Source of the DNA: Bugula neritina
Lineage: Eukaryota > Bryozoa > Gymnolaemata > Cheilostomatida > Bugulidae
Length of the DNA stretch: 64,000 nt
Direction: 5' to 3'
NCBI GenBank assembly: GCA_964035545.1
Contig: OZ037765.1
Location: 9,976,698-10,040,697, forward strand
This document shows, one piece after another, positions 23,856-36,016 of this stretch (positions within the stretch are counted from its first letter, which is position 1; every line of letters begins with the position of its first letter). The notes beneath the pieces were generated by a model. That model saw only the letters and a program-made list of their open reading frames with translations. It searched no databases and was not told the DNA's origin. Both the position numbers and the translations under genes were made by a program.

Positions 23856-25585
23856 GACAATAAATGGCTGTCAACTTTTTAGAAAACTGGTTGCCTAAAT
23901 TTCTTTAATATTCACATATCATGTCACATGATAACTGTTTGTTTTATTTAGTTCTATTCTTCTATTATCAAGTTACTATTGCAACTTAAATATTGGAGAA
24001 AAATAAACTAATAAAAATGCATTGTCTTTTTCTGTGTGTTGCTAACTTGTAGCCATGTATAAGCAGTTCTGTCTAAAACTTTACCTCACGTCTTTTTTGC
24101 TAATTTAATATGGTTGATCTCTCATGCCTTCTTTTTTATAATGATAAATAAAATTTTAATTTTTTTCACTTTAGAAAATTATTAGTTAAACAAATTAGTT
24201 TCATTCTTTGTGATGTGCATGTAATAATGTTGCAATGAAACTTAATACTCTAAGAAATGTTTAATGAAATCCATCGTAAATTTTGGTCTAGCTATATTTT
24301 TATGAGACACTAGCCACTGGTGTACTTTTGTTTACAATATTTATATATGCCGAGTAAAAATAGAAAAATTTTAGTTATCTGTAGATAAAATTTGAACGAA
24401 TGAGTCTATAACTTAAAAGTCTCATTTTTGGTAATCTTGCTATAGAATAATGTAAGTAAAGTCTATTTTCTGTACGTTGAATAGAAAACAAAGACTATAG
24501 TGCTAAACTATATAATATTGTTTACTACTGTTCTAGCTTCTCCATCACGCTTACTAGAATAAGTATATTATACACAATAGATGTTATTACATTTTTAATT
24601 GTTTCTAAATTTCAAAAGTATACATGCAGGTGTTGAGCTGTATTGGGCAAAACCCTTGCATGATTGCTTTAAATTTTTATCGACTGCTTAAAAGTTAGTT
24701 GTCTATGAACATCATTGTGTTAGGGTTATTTTTTTATTGATTTGATTTCAAATATTAAACAAATTCTATATAAATTAACAGCACATATCATTCATATTTT
24801 ATATCTGCTGGACTAGATACATAGTACATTGTGATGAAAATGTCTTATTGCAAGTGGCTGTAAGCCTATGAAATTAAAGGTGTAAACTTATTTTTTAGTG
24901 TTAGTTTTAATGGGTGTTGGCGGTATATAAGTTTAGTTATTTGTAAAAGACAGCTCACACTGCAAATTAGAATGCTGAAAAAACCTTATCTGTGTTTCTG
25001 TACCTGATCATTGACAGCTTAAACAAATGCCATAGAAACAAATACCTATGTCTGATGTGACAAATAATGATAACCCTAATTATACAATAGGTATGCAATA
25101 GCAATTATACAATTAGAACTTAAAGATACCACCAAGCAGATTTATTAAATAGGTAACTAAAGTCTTAACGAAATAGAAGAATTTTTTCAACAAGTACCTT
25201 TACATTAGGCTATATAAAAATTATTGCAACAAAGATTATTGAGTTTGGATTTGGAGTTGTCCAAAGTGAGAAGAAAATTTTCGAAGTAAAAATGTCTTTT
25301 AGTATAGTTTAATAAAAAAAACATTTTATTTTTTATTAATGTTTAAAAATAATTTAAAAAAGTTTTTGACAGTTTTTCAAAAGTTATCTTAATTTGCTTT
25401 GGTATGATACTTTTTATGAGACTAAAACGAAAACGAGGTGAATTCCTTAAATTGGCGTTCGGTTGCTAGTCAATGAAAGGAGTATTCTTGCTGATAAATT
25501 TGAATTTACTTTATTTTCAAACGTAAAGTACTATGATTTAACTGTTTTATCGTTCTAAACTAATTTTTTTATTTAAAGAACAATA
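23856..25585. other. Intergenic spacer between CCDC160-like and IFT56 genes
   Basis: About 1.7 kb of AT-rich sequence with no ORF of note. It contains the 3' end of the upstream gene (AATAAA at 23859) and presumably the promoter and 5' UTR of IFT56 near its right edge. No recognisable regulatory motif was found. Confidence 0.5.
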
Positions 25586-28500
25586 ATGGTGAGTTTTGAA
25601 GCTATTTTAAGATTGTTTAATATTTTAATATGACATACCTACTAATAGTAATTATTAATTAGTGTTAGTAGTTAAACTAAGACCCAGTAAGTTGTTCCAA
25701 TCGTATTGAGATTAAATTTTAATTTGACTTTGACTAAAAGGGAAAGTAAAAATAAAAAAATTCATATTGATTGTCCAGTTACAGTTTTATTAAATTTGCA
25801 TGTTATTGCAACATGAACAAAAAAATTTTAATGACATTCGACAAGTAATGCTAGTAGTAGTTGTTTTTTGTGTCTGAGACTGAGTTTAACTTTATCTATC
25901 AAAAATTTAAAAGAATTTAATTTATGATGATACTGATAAACCCTAGAATACTTACTTACTTTTAAATTTACTAATTTCGTGCATAACATAAGTGTATTTT
26001 GATTGACTTACAGCACCTAATGCTGCTCTCTGCAACATATTTTTGTGCTCTTATTTGTTTATCAATCCTATGTTCTTGTGTTTTAAAAATGTAATTATAG
26101 GCAGCTTATTTTATATCTGCTTAACTTTTACAAAAAATTTTTTTAAAGATTTTATCAAGGACTAAACCTGCTTCTGGGCCTTCTACCCAAAGCACCCCTG
26201 CTAAAGAAAAAGGCAAGCAAAAGCAAATGCCAAAACTTGAAGAATTACTGGAAACTCGTGATTATACTGGCGCTATAACATTTCTTGAGGTTAGTTTGTG
26301 TTATGGTGGATATCCACATTTTAGAGCTATTGCAAACTTGCCGAATAATATATTGTATTGTAGCTTTTGGTTTAGCTCAGGTGTCGGTGTATTGGTACGG
26401 GTTGCTTGGTTTGGCTTGCGAGGTAATTTCAGCTCCTGTCAGTCAGTAGGGGGTAGAGTTAGAACTCTGGGTTAGGGTGTTCATCTGGTGATGCTCGACA
26501 GTCTGGAATCCCGGGCTAGCACTAGCACTAGCACTCACTAACACACTCTATTGTATTCAGACGCATCTATTTTCTTCTGTCCTCAAGCACTCGATTGCCA
26601 ATTCTTCTTCCATCCTCTTCAACCATACACACTCTGTTTTATACCTGTTGCGTTCATGCAGGCCACACCTACACTACATTTATTTATATGTAACTATAAT
26701 ACCTAAATAGCCAGAAAAGACAAATATAGCTAAGTTGAAATTCCTGACACAACATCTTCACAACTATTGTATGAGCCCTATGCCAAGTTGCTAATAAATT
26801 ATTCATGCTTATTTTCTTAGATTACTTGCATTTGCCATACTCCAAAGTTTCAAAATTAGTGTAACATATTAGAAAGCAAAGTTTTTTTGACTATTTAAAT
26901 ATGTACTCATACTGGCAAGTTGGTTTTTAAAAATACTTTTTCATTATTTAAAATCTAATTATGGTGCTTTTGCTAGTTATTTGGTTAAGAACATCATATT
27001 GTTTTATCAAATAAGTCTATATAAGATGCATTAAATAGGCTAGTAGAAGATAAAAAAATTGCAACTGTTGCTTACCGTTATTGACAACCCTAAACAGTTT
27101 TATGGTATTTTTACTGAGACTCATTTAAAGAAATGTTACGCAAATATATCACACTATTCAAATCTATAATGATTATTGTAGTTTCACAAGCATGCTGGAA
27201 AAGGTAACACTGAAGAAGACCAGTGGATTGCATATTGTGCTTTTCATCTTGGAGATTACAAAAAAGCAATGGAAGTAAGCCCGCTATGTTTGCTTGAATT
27301 TCATTGTTTGGCAAATGCCAAGACATCTTAAAATATGTGCATGTATTCTATCAACATCTTTTGTACAGGAATATGAAAAGCTCAGCAAGTTAGACGGATG
27401 TCCACCAGAAATATTCACAAATTTGGCATGCTGTCAGTTTTTTCTTGGCATGTACCAAGAAGCTGATGCCATAGCGAGTAAAGGTATTGTGTCGATCTGT
27501 GTGAGATAAATAGATACAATGTGTTATAATGTAGCACTGCTTCATATTTCTTTATCACCTGGCAACTAAGTTAAATGATTAAAACGTTTATTTTGCTGTT
27601 CAAACGCAGTAGGTGAAATTTAGCAACACTCTTCGTTGTTAAAGGTTTTCTGCTAAATTTTATACAGCCAGAAAATTCAGGGTTTTACTAAATCTATTTA
27701 GTATAAAACTGTGTGAATCAATTTCTTTTAACATAAGTGAGTAAACATATTCTACAAACACTCTGTAGGGTTAAATAGTGCCTTGATGATAATTTCTTTC
27801 AGAAGTTTTTTGTTACAGTGAAAATAAAATTGTATTAGTCGACATTAGCTGATATCTAGCTTTCTCTTTATACAGTAAAGTGCCAGGTGGCAGAAGACCT
27901 TTAAAACAGTAGATTGTGCTTATATGATAACTTTATAGCTAAATGTTCGCATGCTTAATTATTGTCAAATGAAGTTGATAATCATAACATTGCTATATTT
28001 TTATCGCTTTTATTGTTTTTACAATTTCTTTTCTTCTTTCACATCGTATTGTTTCTATTTTAAACGTAATCTAAGTTAGTAGCTAGTAGAGCTAGCGAAG
28101 CGTGTTTCTCTATTTTTCATTAGTGCACATTTAATTAGTAAGTCTCTTGGTGTGGCTTTATATGTTTTTTTTCTGCCGGAATGCCAAGCGCCAAGGGAAC
28201 CTTGTACGAAAGGTTCGTTTTATTTAAAGGTTGCTGGTTGCTGTAATGTTTTAGGTGTAAAAAAAGGATGCGCAAATAAGAACAGGCTTCTGTTTCATTT
28301 GTCTCATAAGTTTGGAGATGAGAAACGGCTGATGTCGTACCACCAGAATCTGCAGGATGTGATAGAAGACCAGCTGAGTTTGGCATCCATACATTACCTC
28401 AGAAGTCATTACCAGGAGGCTATAGACACTTACAAACGTATTCTGTTAGACAACAGGTATGTGTTGAGGAATTTTTCTAATTTTATAATTTTTACATACT

Positions 28501-31500
28501 ATTCATAATTTATGCTATTTTACAACTTCCACACTTTTTTTATCAATGACCAGAAAAGAGCATTATCATCTGCTATGATTATAGCTAAATGATGATATTT
28601 TTTCATTGTTTCTATGATGAAAGCTATTTCAAGTTGCTCTGTTTATAATAGCATGATATTTTACTTCTTGTTTCTATGCGTGTACAGTTAGATAACATTT
28701 ACAAAGTTAGGTGATGTACCATCAAGTTTTATCTACAGAGACTATTTGGCTCTGAATGTGTATGTAGCCCTGTGCTACTACAAGCTAGACTACTACGATG
28801 TGTCACAGGAAGTGCTTCAAGTCTATCTCCAACAACATCCCGACAGTGCTGTGGCCATCAACCTTAAAGCCTGCAACCATTTCAGATTGTACAATGGCAA
28901 AGCTGCAGAGGTTAGTGTAGTCCCACCAGTTAATATATTATATATATTTGAATGTCAAAATAGATAAAACGATTGTTTTCCGACTATGCATTCCCCTACA
29001 TAATATGGTGGTTAGTTGTGACTAATTAGAATTACAAGTTACAAACTAATAGATTTACCAGGTAGAGCATATAGCTTACTACTATTCCTAGAAATCAAAC
29101 TTATTCTAGTAATGTTAGTTGGGTTCATATAAAGACAACATTAGATAGCAAATGAAACTAAATTTTGAAATTTCAATCTCATTTGCTGTAACCAAAAGTT
29201 CTGATTCTATATTTCGGCTTGAATTAAAATAATGCGTGTTTTCAGGCTGAACTAAAGAGCTTACAAGAAGTGGCTTCTGCCTCCTTCACTTATGCCCAGG
29301 ATCTCATCAAACACAATCTCGTAGTATTTCGTTCTGGTGAAGGTGCCTTACAGATACTACCCCCACTGATAGACGTGCTGCCCGAGGCTAGGCTCAATTT
29401 AGTCATTTATCATTTAAGACAAGGTAGTCATAATAGTTATTTACCATGTGGATAAAGTTGTTAGTAAAAGTGATGTCATACACATACTCTTTACTTGCTT
29501 ATGTATGTTCTTATATATATTACACGTGGTAGCAGCAATAATAGTTAATTGATTAACTGGGTTTAGATGATATTGGGGAAGCATACAACTTAATAAAAGA
29601 CTTGGATCCAACTACACCACAAGAATATATCCTCAAAGGTGTTGTGAACGCTGCTCTGGGTCAAGACCAAGGATCGGTAAACATTTTATCCCTAATTTCT
29701 TATTTGTTGTTTGAAAAACTCTTACTAGAAAATCTTTTGCCAGTGCGGACTTCTTGCGATTGGTTAATTTCATACCTTATTTATAGAGAGAGCATCTAAA
29801 AATAGCACAGCAATATTTCCAGTTGGTCGGAGGATCTGCTAGTGAAGCTGGTAAGAATATGTTTCCTTCAATTCATTTCTTATTTATGCATTTTACTTTT
29901 TTAGTAAAACTATGATTACTTAAGCTGATGTCCACTAAAATACACCCTTTTTGAATTTCCCTATTACTCAATTTATAATTAAGAGTTGTGCCCCCTTTGC
30001 AGGTACATCCTATTATATTATATAAAGCAGTTCCATTAAAAATTTAAAGCTTGACTGCTACATAAATCCCTAACTATGCTATATACATGTTCTTTTGGGA
30101 AATGAATATTCTGATAATAGCACACATAGATTATTATTATTTCAAAACATTATTTAATAGTATTTCTTCATGGTAAATTTTTAAAAATTGAACTGAAAGC
30201 ATTTTCATGGTCATTTGTTTATTGGCACTACTCTGGCTAATAAAAGCTTAATTAAGGCATGCACATGTTGAGGGGGTACAGCCCTTAAATATAAATTTGA
30301 CATCGGGGACATTAGAAAAGGGTCTACTGCATCATTTCACAAAACCTCCACAGTTATATTCTTTACATTATATAAACTCTTCGTAGACACAATTCCTGGC
30401 AGACAGTGTATGGCCTCTTGTTTCTTTCTACTCAAGCAGTTTGGAGATGTTCTCATATACCTCAACTCTATCAAGGTAAGTCATATTTTTTACCCGCAGT
30501 ATAATAATTTTTCATAATTTTATTATGTTTGCCAAATACAATATTATATAAAGAATCTAAATTTTCATTCATAAATTATATTTATTGGTTACTCATATTT
30601 TCTAGAGCTACTTCTACAATGACGACACATTCAACTTCAACTATGCCCAAGCTAAAGCAGCCGCAGGTAACTATAAAGAAGCAGAAGAAGTGTTCCTCCT
30701 AATACAGAGTGAGAAGATAAAACAAGACTATGTGTATCTGAGCTGGCTAGCTAGATGCTGTGAGTTGTACTACAATAACATCTGTGTGTTGGCATGGGCT
30801 GACAACTTCTATAATAACTTATATATACCGTATGTGTATATTATAATAGTACACGTGTAATATATGTTTTAAAAAAATGCATTTCTGAATTTATTAAATT
30901 ATTTTGCAAAAAATGTTCTTAATGTATTTTGCTCTAAATTGAAGTGTTTCATTTGTTTATACGTGTTTTATTAAGTTCAAAATCTCACCTGTAAATGGAT
31001 ACTCATAATAGTCACCATTCTGTTGCTTGCAACTTGCAGATATTATGAACAGACGGGCTAGGTTAGCCTGGGAGTTGTATTTGAAGATGGAGACATCCGC
31101 AGAGTCTTTCAGCTTACTTCAACTCATTGCAAATGACTGCTATAAGGTGTGCCAGTTAGTGTCGTGTTAGCAAATCTTTCGTATAATAACTTTTACTTTA
31201 AATAATGCATATTATAGTCAGATATGTGCATGAATCTGATTTTAAAACTTTGCTGAAATATGCATTTCTTCTGACCTAAAAAATTTATTCCTTGTGAAGC
31301 ATTAGCCTTACATAAACAGATAACTTTGCCAGTAAAAATTTAGTTCAATAGCAACTATATACTAGGTTCTGGGCTTTAATGCATAAAAGGTAATATTATC
31401 TTAAACATATTTCAAAGGAACTAAAACTAAAGCATCGAAAACCTCGTCGCATCTCATGTACTATGATATAGTTATTATTGGGACTTTGATTTTTGTAGTA

Positions 31501-31946
31501 TTAATTTTAGTAAAATACTGTATATCAATTATTAAATATTATATATGATTGTAATGCTTTTTCTACTCGCAGTTGTGAATTTGCATTTTCTAGATGGGAC
31601 TTTTCTATCACGCTGCTAAAGCATTTGATGTACTTGAGAGGTTAGATCCAAACCCTGAGTATTGGGAAGGAAAGCGAGGTGCTTGTGTTGGCGTATTTCA
31701 GATGATAATTGCTGGCCATGAGCCAAGGTATGATATTATGTACAATCCTGATCTATATTGATACTGTAGACTGCTTGGTTATATAGGTTTGCATACAACA
31801 TGTTACAGTTTATAACTCATAACATGAATTGTAGAGATACGCTTCGTGAAGTCATTCAGCTGATCAGAAATACTAGCAACCCACAAGTCGAGTCTCTTAT
31901 TCGAGTCATGAAGAAATGGGCCAAAGAAAACAAGCTACAAGTATAA
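25586..31946 (+). CDS. IFT56: Intraflagellar transport protein 56 (TTC26/DYF-13), complete
   Basis: IFT56 is a TPR subunit of IFT-B that carries motility-related cargo into cilia. Fourteen exons sum to 557 residues (human protein 554): 25586-25588, 26149-26289, 27182-27274, 27369-27483, 28255-28456, 28739-28910, 29246-29423, 29567-29676, 29787-29850, 30387-30475, 30606-30759, 31040-31146, 31594-31727, 31835-31946. The encoded protein follows the family from end to end: [15 protein letters not shown] near the N-terminus, [57 protein letters not shown], and [19 protein letters not shown] near the C-terminus. The first coding exon is only the ATG, followed at once by a GTGAGT donor. This gives M-I-L-S-R-T-K-P, matching the vertebrate MMLSRAKP start. 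It lies on the same strand as DNAH7. Confidence 0.96.
26395..26545 (+). repeat. Possible SINE-like insert with CTAGCA repeats in IFT56 intron 2
   Basis: A GC-richer block contains GGGTTAGGGTGTTC (A-box-like), GTCTGGAATCCCG (B-box-like), and then the simple repeat CTAGCA three times. This resembles a decayed tRNA-derived SINE. No second copy was found in the window and the boundaries are estimates. Confidence 0.3.
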
Positions 31947-33588
31947 CTTCAAACTCAAACTCTGCAATGACAATCCACTTGATACATGATCGGGAGTTGT
32001 CAGCTCACTTTATCAACCTTTTAAATTCTAATTGTATAAGCCAATTTGTGTAAGCCAACCATAAACATGATGTCTTTACACTTGTTTTCTGTCATTTAAA
32101 TTATGTTGATGAATATTTTATATTTTATTTAATGTGTCTATTAAAAATTTATACTTCTAACTGCAGACTGAGCTTTTTATGAAAGTAAAAATCATTAAAA
32201 CTATTATTAGCTATTTATATTATTTCTCTAGCCATCACAGTTCCTCACAAAGATACATAATAATATGTTGTACTAATTTAAACTATGCATTTACATTTAT
32301 CAACCTTACTTGAAATACTATTTCTTGTGAAACCTCGAGTTCACAAAGGTTTTGTGTGAAATGAGCATATAATAAGTTAACCACAACACATAATTATACA
32401 ATGTGTAACATGACATAAAATAGCAGTGGTAGTTAAAAATATTTTGAAAAGGATTAAATTCAAATTTCATCACCAAATTTCTTTTATACAAAAGTTTTTT
32501 TGTTATGTAAAACCATAACTAGTTTAATTTTTCAAACCATATACCATTAAAAGTTGAAAATAACTCAGGCAACTACGTGGAGTTTGTCAAGATATCATGT
32601 AGGTTACACTCTACTAATACGAGTTGATATCATGGTTGTAGGTCATGATTACTAACTGGTTAGATGGACTATATTCCTGTTGAGTAGAGAGGACCTGTCT
32701 TAATATGTACAAACCTGCCATATTTTGCAGTAAATAGATGTGAAAGTTTGCTTTAACAATTGACTAGAAAATAATCAAATATAGCACCTCCTGACTCTGT
32801 GCAATTCTGGAATGACAAGTTCACCAACTTGTCACAACATTTTACACATTTTCTCTAAAAAATATTATCAAAGCTTAGAAGCAGCACAACCTTTATAAAT
32901 GGGTGCAAAAACAGATGAACTTTATTAGTCAATGCTCTCTATATGGCTGAGTTTAAAACGCAGGCCGCATAAGTAATTTTCTAAACTGTTTCCGCAAGCC
33001 TTATCAAAGTTGTTTAATATTAATTTGAATAAAGCAAAACCTACTCAATTTTGATATTTATTATTTTGCTAATTTTTGTATATTGCAGTTACAGCCTGTG
33101 TGTGCTCAAACTTTAATGAGTTTTAGGAAATTGAATGACTGCTGGTTACAGCTAGCTATGTGGTAAAAATGTCATAAAAATAACAATTTTGATACTCATA
33201 AATATGATAAATATCAAGCATTGTTAGTTTCCAAACTTGTGGGTACACAGTTGAAAATGAGACAGCCTGCCAACAGCTGTAGTAGGCAAAGTTTAATGTG
33301 TGGCAGCAAATATTAAAGAAAAGGAATTTATGATAAAAGTATTTACATAACCTAGAAATGTTGTATTCTATAATAGTTTCTTATCTTTTATAATAGCAAT
33401 GTTTGCAGTTTTATCTATAGCCTAAAACAATATAAAAACTAATAACTGGCCTGCGATTATATAATTTAATAACTCTATTTGGCTCCTGATATATCATGTT
33501 ATATTATTTTGTTTGTTTAATCTTATAGCTGCATAGCAACTAGAGTTGTTTTATGTGTAGGAAACACATACACTCCATCAACTGCAAA
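31947..33588. other. Intergenic spacer between IFT56 and the orphan gene
   Basis: Holds the IFT56 3' UTR (ATTAAA at 32150-32155 is a possible poly(A) signal) and upstream sequence of the next gene. No coding signal was seen. A short in-frame upstream ATG occurs at 33553. Confidence 0.5.
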
Positions 33589-35261
33589 ATGGCTAGTGCT
33601 TCTTCAGTTAAGGGGCTGCAAACTCTTTCTAATGAAAAGGTTGTACTACCACCAGGATCTATCGTTTCCAATCATGGGATACGGAAATATTATACAGTCA
33701 CGGGCCAAGAGGATCTAGGATCAGTAGCAAAGCAAGACACAGGTGACCAACAGGAAGAGGCTTCAACTGAAATGGATGTTGGTAAATCATACCGTCATAT
33801 GCAGACAAGCCCTATACAGTTTCCTGAACCTACTAATACCAGAGTAAACAAAGATGTCCAGACAAGTTACCTTAGACTTCCATATGATTCAGATGATCAG
33901 CCAGTCAATGTAGCGAATGGCTACACTCAAACTACTCCAACGTTGGCAGAACATGTTGCGGTTCCCAGAGAAGCAGTGTCAGCAAGAAGCTTTGGCAATA
34001 GGTCTGTTTATACTGAAGATTATTACAACGCACTTTCTCGACACTCAGATGACCCAGTAATAGAACCTCCTCTGGAGAGATCTATGTCTATTTTTGTACC
34101 TCCATCTACAGGAAATAAAACTCCGCCAACACCATTTCCTCTAGGGAACAAGGTTGTTGAACCTAAAGAATCGAGTGGAAAATTTCTCGGCCATAGAGAT
34201 GTGGCAGCCAATACATCTCCAGTTTATCCTCCGTATAATCTTCCAACAATATCCAAGTCAACACAAATTAATGAAGCAGGCAGCATTTTTCATCATGTAG
34301 TAAGTCAATCAATGTAATAAAAAATAATATTATATTTGAAGGTATCTAACTAGGCTAAAAAGTTTCAACAAAACAAAATGCATATACTAAATTTTTTATT
34401 GAAGACCAAGCAAAAAATAATATAAAATCTTTATCTTCAGGGTAAAAACTAATTAACAGGAAAATTACTTTGTTGAAAACTGCCACAGAAAACGTTCAAG
34501 AGTGCTTAAAGTTGCATGAGCTTTTTTGTACCTCATCAATATTGATATATTGGGGGGGGGGGGGGAGTATATAAATTTACAATGAGCAGAAAGTCTTTTT
34601 TGTCATTTTGTCTTTTGTGCATGCTAAAATTTGGATTCTATATAAATGTAAAATTCCTGGAAAACTTTTTTCCCTCAGTTCATTTGACAAGTTTTTAACG
34701 GGATCTATAAACTTTTTATTATGACACATTTTGCATGGTAACAATATATCATTATATTAGAATTTTGTTGGTTTGCTTCACAAGATGTTCCCACATCAAT
34801 TAATTTAGGTGCCAGTGGCTGCCCGATTGAGTGGAACGACTGTATTCCCTCATGGTCAGTACCAGCTGCACCGTACTCCGACATATCCCCAGCCAGCTGC
34901 ACCAGTGTACATCATACAGAGCGAAGAAAATAGTGACTCAGACTCTGATACAGAACACATTTACTACGGACCAAATAATGAGAGACTACAGGGGCCCCTG
35001 ACAAGTTACCCCAAGTCCACAAGTTTATACCACCCTCAACACCAACTACCTCCCCAAAGATTTACAACCCATAAGTTCAGAGAATTTTTTAAAGTTGATG
35101 TAGAACTTGAATATGGATTTATTGTTAACCCTAAAAAAGCTGAATTGGTGCCTTCCGAAATTCAAGAAGAGCTGCTTAAGGTGTGTGGTCACTTGAAAAA
35201 TTCAAAAGTTCTTGTTGTTAACCAAGGGGGAAGTTACACAATACACCACAACCTAACGTAA
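33589..35261 (+). CDS. Unrecognised two-exon protein, downstream of IFT56
   Basis: I do not recognise this protein. Exon 1 (to 34299, phase 0, GTAAGT donor) and exon 2 (34809-35261, TTTAG acceptor) join in frame. The start at 33589 has an A at -3 and G at +4 and gives about 387 residues; an in-frame ATG at 33553 would add 12 but sits in a poorer context. The protein is Ser/Thr/Pro-rich and looks disordered, with no signal peptide or membrane segment. An acidic SEENSDSDSDTEHIYYG stretch occurs in exon 2. A more ordered, charged C-terminal part (KFREFFKVDVELEYGFIV and LLKVCGHLKNSKVLVV) probably carries the conserved function. AATAAA at 35302-35307 follows closely. Its place behind IFT56 makes a ciliary role possible but unproven. 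Confidence 0.8.
34552..34565. repeat. Homopolymer G14 tract in the orphan gene's intron
   Basis: Fourteen consecutive G residues on the plus strand, in an otherwise AT-rich intron. It would be expected to be length-polymorphic. Confidence 0.95.
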
Positions 35262-35301
35262 ACTAGACACTAAGAAACTTAATTATCATCTTAATTATAC
35301 A

Positions 35302-35307
35302 AATAAA
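35302..35307 (+). terminator. Polyadenylation signal AATAAA of the orphan gene
   Basis: AATAAA lies 41 nt after the stop codon at 35261, within the sequence AAATAAATAAAAAC. Confidence 0.45.
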
Positions 35308-36016
35308 TAAAAACTATATTTGTAATTTTTAATCAACTTTGCATACACAGTTTATTTTGATTACACATTTTTATTTTCCTTCTAAGTTTGTGTAAATATT
35401 AAAAGTTTTATGCTGTGTGCCACATTTATATTCATAAATCAACAATTACATTTGGTTACTCTGAACTTATGAGTGAGAAGTGATGTAAAACTTTCAACTG
35501 TTGCAATGTATTATATTATTTCACATTTTGTTGTATGTCTATTATATAAGTTCTAGCTTTCATAATGGCCAGATTGCAAAAGACCTAAATGACTCAAGTT
35601 CATACTTTGCACACTGCAATAGCTAAATGTTTGGTTACCTAAAAACAAATACTTCCTTTATCAGTGTTGGGTATGACAATGTATTCAGTATAACAACCAT
35701 ATTCTAGAGATTCAAATAAATGTCAAAAGTGACAACAACCCAATAGGAATAACTTTAAAACTTGAATAATCTAAGCACACAATATAGAGAAATGTAGTCG
35801 GTGTTGACATAAGACTCAGTAAGAAAGCAACTAGTATTGCATTCAGCTAAAATTATAAGTAGAAACTAGAAAATAACAGCTTATTGTATATAATTCTAAA
35901 AAATAAATGCTAAAAAATAATTGAAAACCACGATATGTTTTATGCTTGACACATTCAAACTACAAACAAAAATATAAAGACTCAAGTAGAGAAATTCACA
36001 ATAATAAATATAGTTG
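35308..36016. other. Convergent 3' spacer
   Basis: Lies between the 3' ends of the plus-strand orphan gene and the minus-strand alpha2-delta gene. It is AT-rich, and no gene is visible. Confidence 0.5.

Noticed and set aside
28152-28254. Extension of an IFT56 exon upstream to an ATG at 28152
   Set aside because: The acceptor at 28253-28254 restores the frame to the preceding exon and to family homology; the extension is intron.
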